A stretch of 64,000 nt of DNA. Origin: Salinimicrobium tongyeongense. GTDB lineage: Bacteria; Bacteroidota; Bacteroidia; Flavobacteriales; Flavobacteriaceae. A model generated the notes under the pieces. That model was not told the DNA's origin, ran no database searches, and worked only from the letters and a program-made list of their open reading frames with translations. The DNA is taken from NCBI RefSeq assembly GCF_026109735.1, contig NZ_CP069620.1, forward strand, positions 2,790,001-2,854,000, in the 5' to 3' direction. The position numbers and the translations under genes were made by a program. Below, piece by piece: positions 17,047-25,723 of this stretch (the first letter of the stretch is position 1; the number at the start of each line of letters is the position of its first letter).

Positions 17047-17985
17047 ATGTTGACCAGAAGACATATCAGGGTTAAAGTAATGCAGTCTCTGTATGCCTAT
17101 TCCCAGAGCGAAAATGACAACCTGAAGACAGAAGAGAAGTTTCTGCTCAAGAGTATGGATGAGATGTACGATCTTTATCTTTTACTGTTAGATTTAATCG
17201 TGGAAATTAAAGACCATGCCGAAGATTACCTTGAAAAGGCTCAGCAAAAACACCTGCCTTCTGAAGAAGATGTAGACCCCAACCGCAAGTTCGTCAACAA
17301 TGAGTTGATCGCGCAGCTTAAGCAAAACAGGTCGCTCAATATAGCCCTAGAAGGCCGAAAGCTCAATAACTGGAAGAACGACGACGAATACGTTGAAATT
17401 TTGTGGTCTGAGATCAGGAATAGTGATCTTTACAAAAACTACATGGCTACCCGCACTTCCAGTTTCAAAGAAGACAAAGAATTTGGCATAGCCATCTTCA
17501 GGGAGATCATTGCACCAAACGACAAGCTTTACGATTATCTCGAAGATAAAAAGATCACCTGGGTTGATGACCTTCCACTGGTGAATACAGCCATTGTAAA
17601 AATGCTTCAGAAAGCATCGGCAGGAAAAGACCAGGCTTTAACCAGGCTTTTTAAAAGTTCAGATGACCGCGATTATGCCGTGGAGCTCTTCAGAAAAACT
17701 TTGCTTAATGACACCAGCCTGGCCAAAGAAATGGAAGGCAAGACGCCCAATTGGGACAAAGAAAGGATAGCCGATCTGGATACTATCCTCATTAAAATGG
17801 CCATCTGTGAGTTCCTGAAATTCCCGTCTATCCCGGTAAAGGTTACTATTAACGAATATTTAGAAATTGCCAAGGAATACAGTACTCCTAAAAGTAGTAT
17901 TTTTATTAACGGAGTTCTTGATAAGTTATCTAAGGAATACAGTGAGAACAGTAAGCTCAATAAAATGGGCAGAGGCCTTATGTAG
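17047..17985 (+). CDS. nusB: Transcription antitermination factor NusB (long form)
   Basis: A 312-residue protein. NusB binds boxA RNA with S10 in rRNA antitermination. The start MLTRRHIRVKVMQSLYAYSQ and the C-terminal half (about 190-300: DRDYAVELFRKTLL, WDKERIADLDTILIKMAICEFLKFPSIPVKVTINEYLEIAKEYSTPKSSIFINGVLDKL) are clear NusB. The middle is an insertion making it more than twice the size of the E. coli protein, as usual in Bacteroidota. First gene of the nusB-DUF1573-yajC cluster. Confidence 0.95.
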   Translation: MLTRRHIRVKVMQSLYAYSQSENDNLKTEEKFLLKSMDEMYDLYLLLLDLIVEIKDHAEDYLEKAQQKHLPSEEDVDPNRKFVNNELIAQLKQNRSLNIALEGRKLNNWKNDDEYVEILWSEIRNSDLYKNYMATRTSSFKEDKEFGIAIFREIIAPNDKLYDYLEDKKITWVDDLPLVNTAIVKMLQKASAGKDQALTRLFKSSDDRDYAVELFRKTLLNDTSLAKEMEGKTPNWDKERIADLDTILIKMAICEFLKFPSIPVKVTINEYLEIAKEYSTPKSSIFINGVLDKLSKEYSENSKLNKMGRGLM

Positions 17986-18034
17986 TCCTGCAAAATTTTT
18001 TAATTTTATCCACTTTAACTATAAATTGTAAATC

Positions 18035-18487
18035 ATGAAAAAAGGAATTTTTTTACTGGCATTAATTGCTGCGTTCAATTTCACTTCCTGTAAGGACAAT
18101 GCATCTGATAAGGTTCAGGCAGAGAACGTAGAAGAAGCAGCACTGCGCGATTCACAGGATGTTGTTTATCCTGAACTCACTTTTGAGCAAACAGAGCATG
18201 ACTTTGGAACCATCGCACAGGGAACTAACGTAGAACACACTTTTACCTTTACCAATACCGGGAAAGCACCCCTTGTGATCACAAACGCTTCCAGCTCTTG
18301 TGGATGTACAGTTCCTACCTGGACAAAAGAACCTATCGCTCCGGGAGAAACAGGAGAAATGCTTGTTAAGTTCAACGGTAGCGGTCAAAACCAGGTTACA
18401 AAAACAGTAAATATCACAGCTAATACCGAAGCCGGGAAAGAGCAAATTAAAATCAAAGCTTTTGTAGAGCCTAAGGCACAGTCTTAA
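18035..18487 (+). CDS. DUF1573 lipoprotein
   Basis: A 150-residue lipoprotein: signal with lipobox (FNFTSC, Cys19), a linker, then one DUF1573 Ig-like domain (FEQTEHDFGTIAQGTNVEHTFTFTNTGKAPLVITNASSSCGCTVPTW and so on, about 46-145). The paired Cys in SSCGCT is the domain hallmark. Location is the envelope; biochemical role is unknown. Lies between nusB and yajC, an arrangement conserved in Flavobacteriia, so it is probably linked to secretion or envelope biogenesis (inference). Confidence 0.92.
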   Translation: MKKGIFLLALIAAFNFTSCKDNASDKVQAENVEEAALRDSQDVVYPELTFEQTEHDFGTIAQGTNVEHTFTFTNTGKAPLVITNASSSCGCTVPTWTKEPIAPGETGEMLVKFNGSGQNQVTKTVNITANTEAGKEQIKIKAFVEPKAQS

Positions 18488-18514
18488 GCATAACCAAGAG
18501 CAAGAAAACCATCT

Positions 18515-18808
18515 ATGGATCAATTAGCCCAGTTTGCCCCAATTATTTTAATGTTCATTGTGGTGTATTTTTTTATGATACGTCCCCAAATGAACCGTGC
18601 CAAGAAAGAAAAACAATTTTCTTCTGAACTTAAAAGAGGAGACAGAGTTGTTACAAAAAGCGGAATGCACGGTAAAATAGTTGATTTTAGCGATAAGCTT
18701 AATGCAGTAATAATAGAAACCGGAGCCGGAAAGATCACTTTTGACCGCTCTTCCATTTCAATGGAAATGAGTCAGAAGCTCAACGAACCCGCGAAGGAAA
18801 CAAAATAA
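18515..18808 (+). CDS. yajC: Preprotein translocase subunit YajC
   Basis: A 97-residue inner-membrane protein with a single N-terminal helix (FAPIILMFIVVYFFMIRPQM) and a cytoplasmic domain (LKRGDRVVTKSGMHGKIVDF). Accessory component of the SecDF-YajC complex. It lies 27 bp after the DUF1573 gene and ends the operon at a strong hairpin. SecDF is not in the window. Confidence 0.95.
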   Translation: MDQLAQFAPIILMFIVVYFFMIRPQMNRAKKEKQFSSELKRGDRVVTKSGMHGKIVDFSDKLNAVIIETGAGKITFDRSSISMEMSQKLNEPAKETK

Positions 18809-18828
18809 TTCCATCAGGAATTAAAATC

Positions 18829-18864
18829 AAAAAGCTCCTGTGCAGCAGCACAGGAGCTTTTTTT
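18829..18864 (+). terminator. Terminator of the nusB-yajC operon
   Basis: A 13-bp stem AAAGCTCCTGTGC with a 4-base loop, followed by T7. Confidence 0.9.
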
Positions 18865-19118
18865 GCTCTAAACTTAAGCCCGCTTAACTAAAATTTTTCT
18901 GAAATGGCTGAAGGTGATTGGATTGAACTCTGCGAGTCAGCACAAGGTGGTTTTGTTAATGCTGCTGCTCTTGAAGCCTCACAACATTAGCTTCGAAAAA
19001 TGGCATTTTTGAAAGGTATTTCAGGCTTTTACCTGGATCTTGCAGCATGGGTATTTCAGAAAAAATAAGTGGGGCAGGGGCTTCTGAGAGGATTTTTACA
19101 CGCCTGGGAAGCGGGAAC
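18865..19118. other. Gene-free spacer with one full AAAATGNCATTTT motif
   Basis: About 250 bp without a convincing gene. It holds the exact motif at 18997-19009 and a 28-codon open frame (18904-18990) that I do not call. Confidence 0.5.
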
Positions 19119-19208
19119 AAAAAAAGCTGTCTAAAAAACCCTGCAACGTCATTCTGAAATTTCAGCAGGACGAAAAAATTTGGGTTTTAAAGACAGCCTT
19201 TATTTTTT
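19119..19208. repeat. Nested palindromic element A (GCTGTCT type)
   Basis: Outer arms AAAAAGCTGTCTAAAAAACC and its near complement ending AGACAGCCTTTATTTTTT; a CCTGC/GCAGG stem lies inside, with the perfect palindrome CTGAAATTTCAG (19154-19165) near the centre. It abuts the 3' end of the DUF4369 gene and can terminate it. Related to elements at 23128 and 30623. Confidence 0.75.
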
Positions 19209-19220
19209 AGCTGAAGTATT

Positions 19221-19961
19221 TTAAGCCTGGGAAGCTGAATCTTCTTCAGCTTTTTTCTCCAGTTCCCTGCGCTCCTTCAAAAACTCCTCCAGACTTTTTC
19301 CGTAGAGGGATTCTTTTACTTCGGGGGTAAGGGATTTGTAAATAGTGTCGAGGTATTTGATGTTGGCATCGTACACTTCAGAAATAGCGAGGTAAGGCGC
19401 TATTTCAAGATCTTTGTTGTTAATCGCAAAGTTTACGGTAAACAGGTACTTCCTTCTTAGCAGCTGGTCATATTCAGCATTGGCCGAGTCTAGAGACGCA
19501 GCGTTCTCTTCCTGCTGCGCGATGATGCTCTCCTGGATAAGTTCAAGGTTACGGCTGTTAAACCTGCTCATCATCTTCTGGTACTCCATAAGCTTCTTTT
19601 GGTTCTCAGACCCTTCAATAATGGCATCTGCTTCAAATTGCTTAAGAGTGGTATTGATGATCATCTCCCCGGGTTCAGCAAAGAACATTACCCGGTCATC
19701 GTAAATGTTGTTGTCTTTTTTGTTGAGGTACAGGTACAGTATCTGGGGGCTCTCAATGGAAGCTTCAAAGGCAAAAGTCTCATTTCCCGTCATTGCTACG
19801 GAATCCAGGGTGACCAGGCTGGTGTCCTGAACCTTTTGCAGGTAGAGGGTTCCTTTTTTAAGCCCCTGGACTTTCCCGGTGATGCTGAGGTTTTTTTCTT
19901 CTTCAGAAGAACAGGCTGCCAGTAAAAGAGTGGCAAGCACTAATAATGCTATTTTTTTCAT
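19221..19961 (-). CDS. DUF4369-type lipoprotein
   Basis: A 246-residue lipoprotein (MKKIALLVLATLLLAACSS, lipobox Cys17). The DUF4369 domain spans about 25-120 (ITGKVQGLKKGTLYLQKVQDTSLVTLDSVAM and FFAEPGEMIINTTLKQFEADAIIEGSENQ), the same N-terminal module found before thioredoxin domains in many Bacteroidota lipoproteins. Here the thioredoxin part is absent; the C-terminal half is a charged helical region without CxxC. Function is unknown; location is the periplasmic face of the envelope. Confidence 0.88.
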   Translation of the reverse strand: MKKIALLVLATLLLAACSSEEEKNLSITGKVQGLKKGTLYLQKVQDTSLVTLDSVAMTGNETFAFEASIESPQILYLYLNKKDNNIYDDRVMFFAEPGEMIINTTLKQFEADAIIEGSENQKKLMEYQKMMSRFNSRNLELIQESIIAQQEENAASLDSANAEYDQLLRRKYLFTVNFAINNKDLEIAPYLAISEVYDANIKYLDTIYKSLTPEVKESLYGKSLEEFLKERRELEKKAEEDSASQA

Positions 19962-20016
19962 TTAAATCAGGTGTAATAGAATGTGCGCAAATATGCTAAA
20001 AATATCTTTTTGTCAC

Positions 20017-21282
20017 TTAGCTTCCGGCAGCGATCTGCATTAAAATGGTACTCAAAATAGCCCCGTAAGTTCCCACTACATATCCAAAGACAGCCAGTAG
20101 TACCCCTACGGTTGCCAGAGAAGGGTGAAAGGCGGCCGCAACTACGGGCGCAGATGCCGCTCCCCCTACGTTTGCCTGGCTTCCCACGGCCAGGAAGAAG
20201 TAAGGAGCTTTGATGAGTTTGGCCACAAGGATAAGCAGGCCGGCGTGGATTCCCATCCAAATTAGCCCTATCCCAATAAGCCCCGGATTGTCAAAAACCA
20301 TGGTGAGGTCCATTTTCATACCAATGGTGGCCACAAGGAAATAGATAAAAACACTTCCCAGTTTACTTGCCCCTGCACCTTCATATTCTTTTGCGCGGGT
20401 AAAGGAAAGCATAATACCAATGGCGGTTGCAATACTAATCATCCAGAAAAAGGAAGATGCAAAAGAAGATAAAGCCGATTTATTATCCCTAAAGGCTTCA
20501 AAGTTAGATGACAGTAAACCTGCAATTCCATCGGCGCTCCAGTGGGCAAATCCAACTGCACCAAAAGCCAGTGCCAGCATGATCATAAGGTCTGGGAGCG
20601 AAGGATTGCGGGTAACACTTTCGGCGTAGGCGGTCACTTTTTTCTTCAGGCTTTCTATAGCCGAATTATCGGCACGCAGCCAATTATCGATCTTGTCACT
20701 TTTGCCAATTCCCATTAGGAGTATGGCCATCCAGAGGTTGGCCACCACAATATCAACCAGCACCATTCCGCCGTAAAGGTCGGGGTTGTATTCAAAAATT
20801 TCGAGCATGGCTGCCTGGTTGGCACCACCTCCAATCCAGCTTCCGGCCAGGGTGGAGAGCCCCCTCCAAACTGCATCGGGGCCAACGCCTCCCACAGTTT
20901 CGGGCGAGAAGGCAGAGATGATAAGTATGGCAATAGGTCCGCCAATGATGATCCCTATGGTTCCTGTAAAGAACATGATGAGTGCTTTTGGGCCCAGGTT
21001 AAAAATGGCTTTGAGGTCGATGCTCAAAGTCATTAAAACCAGAGAAGCCGGCAGTAAATAACGGCTTGCCACAAAGTACAGATTGGAAGTTTCGTCTGAA
21101 ATTATGTTCAGGGAGTTGAGTATGGCCGGGATGAGGTAACACATCAACAGTGCCGGCACCACTTTGTAGAATTTATACCAGAAACCTTCTTTTTTGGAAG
21201 AAGTGAGGAATACAAAACCTAATGACAGCATTAGAAGCCCTAAGACTATGGCATCATTGGTAAAAATGGGAAGATTGTCCAT
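20017..21282 (-). CDS. DUF819 family membrane protein
   Basis: A 421-residue protein with about eleven hydrophobic segments, of the DUF819 (YjcL-like) family: LPASLVLMTLSIDLKAI, GSWIGGGANQAAMLE and SQANVGGAASAPVVAAAF are family landmarks. The two glycine-rich inverted motifs suggest a transporter with two pseudo-symmetric halves, but no substrate is established. The ATG at 21282 starts directly with MDNLPIFTNDAIV. It lies 55 bp upstream of the DUF4369 lipoprotein on the same strand; the two may be cotranscribed. Confidence 0.9.
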   Translation of the reverse strand: MDNLPIFTNDAIVLGLLMLSLGFVFLTSSKKEGFWYKFYKVVPALLMCYLIPAILNSLNIISDETSNLYFVASRYLLPASLVLMTLSIDLKAIFNLGPKALIMFFTGTIGIIIGGPIAILIISAFSPETVGGVGPDAVWRGLSTLAGSWIGGGANQAAMLEIFEYNPDLYGGMVLVDIVVANLWMAILLMGIGKSDKIDNWLRADNSAIESLKKKVTAYAESVTRNPSLPDLMIMLALAFGAVGFAHWSADGIAGLLSSNFEAFRDNKSALSSFASSFFWMISIATAIGIMLSFTRAKEYEGAGASKLGSVFIYFLVATIGMKMDLTMVFDNPGLIGIGLIWMGIHAGLLILVAKLIKAPYFFLAVGSQANVGGAASAPVVAAAFHPSLATVGVLLAVFGYVVGTYGAILSTILMQIAAGS

Positions 21283-21344
21283 AAATTGCCTTTAAAAAGG
21301 TGGCAAAATACGACTTTTAGAAGTGTCTTAAAAATTATTAAAAA

Positions 21345-22157
21345 TTAGTTAAGCTTAAATATTTCCTGCAGGCTTTTGGCCACCCCGTCTTCAGTATTAT
21401 GATGGGTTACCTGCCGTGCAATTTCAAGGATTTCGGGTTTGGCATTTCCTACTGCAATTCCCATTCCGGCTGCCTTCAGCATTTCAAAATCGTTAAAATT
21501 GTCTCCAAAAGCAATGGTTTCTTCCAAAGAATAATGGAAATGAGTTTTTAGCAGGTAATTCACCGCCGTAAGCTTTGAAACTTCTTTGTTGGTAACTTCC
21601 AGATAGGTGTCTTTAGACCGGTACAGGTGCAACCGGTCATTATACCTCTCAAAAAGGTGCTTTTCAACCGCATTTATTTTTTCGGCCGTCCCCATGCACA
21701 TGATCTTGTGAGCTCCTGTTTTGGCGGGTTCCCAGGCTTTAAGCACATCGTTTATGGGTTTGACCTGCGGCGTTACCCGGGTATTGTTTTCTTCCCTTTT
21801 TGCCCATTCATCCATTTGCGGCACATACCAGTCGGTGCCGTTGTAGAGGCTAAGGTGGCATGCTGTGTTTTGGTTGAAATTGTGGAGGTCATCAATAATT
21901 TTCCACGGAATTTCTTTAGAGCCCAGAGGTTTCCCGTTTATATAGATAAGGGCGCCGTTATAGCAAATGAGGGGTTGGTGAGCAATATTCAATTCTTCCT
22001 GAAGGTGTGTCATGGCCTGGGGCATTCGGGAAGAAATAAGCACAACCGGAAGGTCTTCAGGGAGTTTTCCAAAGACCTCGAGGGTGAGTTGCGATAATTT
22101 TCGGTCTTTGTTCAGCAGGGTTCCGTCAATATCGGAAAAGATGATCTTATATTTCAT
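21345..22157 (-). CDS. Cof-type HAD-IIB phosphatase
   Basis: A 270-residue cytoplasmic phosphatase, probably acting on sugar phosphates or flavin phosphate. HAD motif I is FSDIDGTLL (nucleophile Asp9), motif II is in VVLISSRMP, the C2B cap spans about 85-185, and motif III-IV is KLTAVNYLL with FGDNFNDFEML. The AVGNAKPEI segment is typical of Cof/YidA proteins. It is upstream of the DUF819 gene on the same strand, 62 bp apart. Substrate unknown. Confidence 0.93.
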   Translation of the reverse strand: MKYKIIFSDIDGTLLNKDRKLSQLTLEVFGKLPEDLPVVLISSRMPQAMTHLQEELNIAHQPLICYNGALIYINGKPLGSKEIPWKIIDDLHNFNQNTACHLSLYNGTDWYVPQMDEWAKREENNTRVTPQVKPINDVLKAWEPAKTGAHKIMCMGTAEKINAVEKHLFERYNDRLHLYRSKDTYLEVTNKEVSKLTAVNYLLKTHFHYSLEETIAFGDNFNDFEMLKAAGMGIAVGNAKPEILEIARQVTHHNTEDGVAKSLQEIFKLN

Positions 22158-22328
22158 TCTGTATAAAAAATACGACAGCCGGGGCTGAAGGTGTGGGCTT
22201 GTAAAAGTAGTATTTCCGCATAGTCTTTACAAGCTTTCCAAAAATGGCAAATTGGGGCAGGATTTTTGAAGAAGACTCAAATAGTAACCGCCTTTTTCTA
22301 TCTTTACACACCCAAAAATTCAACTTAT
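22158..22328. other. Divergent spacer between the HAD phosphatase and nuclease genes
   Basis: It contains a partial copy of the 13-bp motif (CCAAAAATGGCAAATTGG near 22239) and TATCTTTA about 30 bp before the nuclease start, a weak -7 candidate. No gene seen. Confidence 0.4.
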
Positions 22329-23108
22329 ATGAAAATTTATTTACTTGTTACTGCCTTTCTTTTTTCCAGTTTTAGTTTTGCTTCCGAAAATGATTGGGGG
22401 AGAACGGGACACCGTGCTACGGGAGAAGTGGCAGAGCAGCATTTGAGCAAAAAAGCCAAAGCCAAGGTGCGGGAGCTGCTAGACGGGATGAACCTGGCTT
22501 TTGTGTCTACTTATGGTGATGATATTAAGAGCGACCCGGCCTATCGCAAATACAGTCCGTGGCATTATGTAAACCTTGAGCCGGGAGAGACAGCCTATAC
22601 CAAAGAAAAGGCCAATCCCGAAGGAGACCTGGTGCAGGGAATTAATACTGCCATTTCAGTTTTAAAAGATAAGAAGGCCTCTAAGGAAGAAAAAGAATTC
22701 CACCTGAAGTTGCTCGTACACTGGTTAGGAGATTTACACCAGCCTATGCACGCCGGGCGTGGTGAAGATAAAGGCGGAAACGACATACAGGTAAGATGGT
22801 TTGGAAGCGGTTCAAACCTTCACCGGGTTTGGGACAGCGAAATGATCAATGACTTTGACATGAGCTATACCGAACTTGCCCATAATACCGACAGGCTGTC
22901 AAAGGAAGAGATCAGCAGGATTCAGGAAGGTTCTGTGCTGGACTGGATGTATGAGTCAAAAGAACTTGCCAACAGGGTTTATGATTCGGTTGAGGTAGGC
23001 GAGAAGCTGGGCTACCAGTACATGTACGAGTGGTTTCCAGTGGTTCATGACCAGATCCAGAAAGGCGGTATAAGGCTGGCAGCGATACTAAACGATATCT
23101 ATAAATAA
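22329..23108 (+). CDS. Exported S1/P1-type zinc nuclease
   Basis: A 259-residue protein; signal peptide MKIYLLVTAFLFSSFSFAS, then a mature chain beginning ENDWGRTGHRATGEVAEQHL. Zinc ligands of the S1/P1 trinuclear site are visible: the Trp-Gly start, GHR, YGDDI, WHYVN, HWLGDLHQPMHAGR, GGNDIQV and LHRVWD. Such enzymes degrade single-stranded DNA and RNA and remove 3' phosphates in the periplasm or outside, probably for phosphate and nucleoside scavenging. The ORF opens 21 codons upstream, but the ATG at 22329 starts the signal peptide. Followed by a palindromic element. Confidence 0.93.
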   Translation: MKIYLLVTAFLFSSFSFASENDWGRTGHRATGEVAEQHLSKKAKAKVRELLDGMNLAFVSTYGDDIKSDPAYRKYSPWHYVNLEPGETAYTKEKANPEGDLVQGINTAISVLKDKKASKEEKEFHLKLLVHWLGDLHQPMHAGRGEDKGGNDIQVRWFGSGSNLHRVWDSEMINDFDMSYTELAHNTDRLSKEEISRIQEGSVLDWMYESKELANRVYDSVEVGEKLGYQYMYEWFPVVHDQIQKGGIRLAAILNDIYK

Positions 23109-23127
23109 GACTTTGCCGCATTAGACA

Positions 23128-23243
23128 GGGGCTGTCTTGAAAGTTATTTCAGTTTTTTCTGAAGTTAAGTTATCACCTGAAATCTTAAAATTCTGATGAT
23201 AGCTTCAGCTAAACCGGAATCTGCTTTTAAGGCAGCTTTTTTT
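23128..23243. repeat. Nested palindromic element C, degenerate
   Basis: Left arm GGGGCTGTCTTGAAAG, right arm CTTTTAAGGCAGCTTTTTTT, and a TTCAG/CTGAA stem inside (23148-23163). Same plan as elements A and B, but more diverged. It follows the nuclease gene and ends in a T run. Confidence 0.6.
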
Positions 23244-23378
23244 ATGCATAAAACTTCCGAAGTAAAGCTTTAACAGAGTTTTAATATTTTTAAGAAATAT
23301 TTTGAAATCTGTTGCATAAGATGCTAAAAATAAATAATTTGGCTCTCCCCCATTTATTGAACTTAACACATCGCAGAA

Positions 23379-25586
23379 TTGAACGCAAAAACCGCTTCTC
23401 TTTGCCTGGCCATACTGGTTTTTGGATTTTCCTTTTCTCAATCTGAAGAAAAGATATCAGTAGACAGCATTCAGAAGCTGTTGGATCTGTCTACCGATGC
23501 CATGTACGAGTACGAGTACAGCAAAGCCATTGACTATTCCCTTCGCTTAATACAACTGGCCGAAAAAAAGGAGGATTACTATAACCTCTATCACGGTTAC
23601 AACAATTTGGGGATCACCTATGATGAACTGCTGGATAGTGTGAGGGCCAGGCAGAACTATGAAAAAGCCTTAAAATATGCCGAACTTGTAAACAACGATA
23701 CCCTGTTGTGGTGGGCTTATAACAACCTTGGCAATATATTTACTTCTAATAAGAACACGATTGAACAGGGTTTTGCCTACTATGACAAAGCCATAGCAGC
23801 CGCTTCTCACTTAAATGACCCCGACAGCAGGGCCACGCCTTTGCTCAATAAAGGCTGGACCTATCTTGATTTGAAGAAGTACGATGAAGCCTACCCATAC
23901 CTGCTCAAAGTTGAAAAGATCATTGAAGATTACAATGATCCTTTTATACATACTCAGTTAGCTTCCCTTTTTGGGATGTACCATTCGGGAAAGAATAATT
24001 ATGAAACTGCTAAAGATTATTTCGAGGAAGCAATAAGGATTGCCGAAAAAGATTCCCTCATTTACGATGCGGTTACCGCTTATGACGGATATGCGAAACT
24101 GCAGTTCAAAAATGGCAAATTTGAAGAGGCTTACAAGGCGCTGGAAAAATACGTAAAGTACGATGCGTTGCTGTTTGAAAAGGAAAAACTAAGGCAAATG
24201 GAAGCTGCCCAGGCCCGTTTTGAGACCCAGCAATACCGGGAGAACCTGGAGACCGCCAAAAGGGAACAGCAGTATAAAGACCAGGTAATCGAAAAGTCTG
24301 AACAGATTACCGCCATCATGCTCATTTCCATCACGCTCATGCTCCTGTTCATTTTACTGCTGGTTAAGAACAACAGGTCAAGAAAGAAGCTCATCTGGGA
24401 ACTAAAGGAGAAAAATAACGAACTGTTTAGGGCAAAAGAAGAGGCCGAGCGGCTGTCTCATTTAAAGAGCCGGTTCTTCTCTACGGTGAGTCACGAACTC
24501 AGAACCCCGCTGTATGGGGTGGTGGGCCTTACTTCTTTGTTGCTGGAAGACAACAACGATAAAAAACTGGAAAGCGACCTCAAATCGCTTAAATTCTCTG
24601 CCGATTATCTTCTGGCTTTGATCAACGATGTCTTGCAGATGAATAAGATGGAATCGCGCCTGGTTGCTCTTGAAAATACGCCCTTTAATATTTACGGGCT
24701 TATGAAGGGCATAGTCAAATCTTTCGAGTTCACGCGGCATCAAAACAACAATACGGTAGAGCTACAGTTAAGCGACAACATTCCTCATAAGCTTATTGGA
24801 GATTCTGTACGGCTTTCCCAGATCATCATGAACCTTGTTGGGAATGGAGTAAAATTCACAGAACGTGGGAAGGTTTGGATCAAAGCCGACTGCAAAAGTT
24901 GTGAAAACGGAAAATGTCTTATCTACTTTGAAGTGGGCGATACGGGAATGGGGATCCCTGAAAATAAACAGCAGGAAATATTTGAAGAATTTTCCCAGTT
25001 ACAGGCCAATAACTATAGTTATCAGGGAACGGGGCTGGGGCTGCCTATTGTAAAGAACCTACTGAAATTATTCGGTTCTGAAATTTATCTGAAAAGTAAG
25101 GAAGGAGAAGGTTCGGTCTTTAGTTTTGAGATCCTTTTTGAGCAGGCCGAAGCTGAAGAAAGCCTAGCCGAACCCGGGACTTCTGAAGTGTCTGAAGAAA
25201 GCGTACTAAAAAAGGCCCTCATCGTAGATGATAACCGAATAAACCAGGTGGTGACCCGGCGGATCCTCGAAAAGAGGCATTTTGAATGTAAAGTTGCCGG
25301 AGACGGGTATGAGGCGATAGAAATTTTAAAGAACGAGAAATTCGGATTAGTTTTAATGGACGTTAATATGCCCGGCCTAAGCGGAATGGAAACCACTAAA
25401 AGGATCAGGGAGTTTAACAGCAGCATTCCGGTAATTGCCTTAACAGCAGTGGAGATCCAGGAAATGCGCGATGAGATCATGATATCGGGGATGAGCGATA
25501 TTATTGTAAAACCTTATGACATTCCTACTTTCTTCAGCACCATCTACAGAAATCTTAAGCTTACCGTAGATTCTGAAGCAGAGTAG
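23379..25586 (+). CDS. TPR-containing hybrid histidine kinase
   Basis: A 735-residue sensor. Signal peptide (about 1-21), periplasmic TPR repeats (about 30-265), coiled coil, one membrane helix (about 312-328), HisKA with FFSTVSHELRTPL (His about 371), HATPase (IIMNLVGNGVKF, GDTGMGIPE, GTGLGLPIVKNLL) and a C-terminal receiver (LIVDDNRINQ; phospho-acceptor Asp about 661 in LVLMDVNMPG). There is no output domain, so it needs a phosphotransfer partner. The start is a TTG; a stop lies five codons upstream and no ATG is available before the signal peptide. Single gene with its own terminator. Confidence 0.92.
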   Translation: MNAKTASLCLAILVFGFSFSQSEEKISVDSIQKLLDLSTDAMYEYEYSKAIDYSLRLIQLAEKKEDYYNLYHGYNNLGITYDELLDSVRARQNYEKALKYAELVNNDTLLWWAYNNLGNIFTSNKNTIEQGFAYYDKAIAAASHLNDPDSRATPLLNKGWTYLDLKKYDEAYPYLLKVEKIIEDYNDPFIHTQLASLFGMYHSGKNNYETAKDYFEEAIRIAEKDSLIYDAVTAYDGYAKLQFKNGKFEEAYKALEKYVKYDALLFEKEKLRQMEAAQARFETQQYRENLETAKREQQYKDQVIEKSEQITAIMLISITLMLLFILLLVKNNRSRKKLIWELKEKNNELFRAKEEAERLSHLKSRFFSTVSHELRTPLYGVVGLTSLLLEDNNDKKLESDLKSLKFSADYLLALINDVLQMNKMESRLVALENTPFNIYGLMKGIVKSFEFTRHQNNNTVELQLSDNIPHKLIGDSVRLSQIIMNLVGNGVKFTERGKVWIKADCKSCENGKCLIYFEVGDTGMGIPENKQQEIFEEFSQLQANNYSYQGTGLGLPIVKNLLKLFGSEIYLKSKEGEGSVFSFEILFEQAEAEESLAEPGTSEVSEESVLKKALIVDDNRINQVVTRRILEKRHFECKVAGDGYEAIEILKNEKFGLVLMDVNMPGLSGMETTKRIREFNSSIPVIALTAVEIQEMRDEIMISGMSDIIVKPYDIPTFFSTIYRNLKLTVDSEAE

Positions 25587-25643
25587 GAGCGCAATGACCA
25601 GGGTGCAAGCTTTTCCGAAGCTGACCTTCAGCACGTAATTATG

Positions 25644-25664
25644 ACTATTAGCTATTAGCTGACT
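25644..25664. repeat. Short heptamer repeat
   Basis: CTATTAG twice, then CTGACTC, in phase. The same CTATT word recurs at 46114. Confidence 0.5.
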
Positions 25665-25670
25665 CAATAA

Positions 25671-25705
25671 AAAAACCGCTTCCCTGGAAAGGAGAAGCGG
25701 TTTTT
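25671..25705. terminator. Bidirectional terminator
   Basis: A 12-bp stem AAAAACCGCTTC and complement, with A and T runs on both sides, between the histidine kinase gene and the convergent htpG. Confidence 0.88.
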
Positions 25706-25723
25706 AACTGTTAAGTATTAAAT

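Noticed and set aside
18904-18990. 28-codon ORF after yajC
   Set aside because: Ends just before a motif copy; no start signal, no recognisable product. Could be a remnant.
24131-24394. Open frames antisense to the histidine kinase
   Set aside because: Shadow of coding sequence; hydrophobic only because it is opposite the membrane helix.
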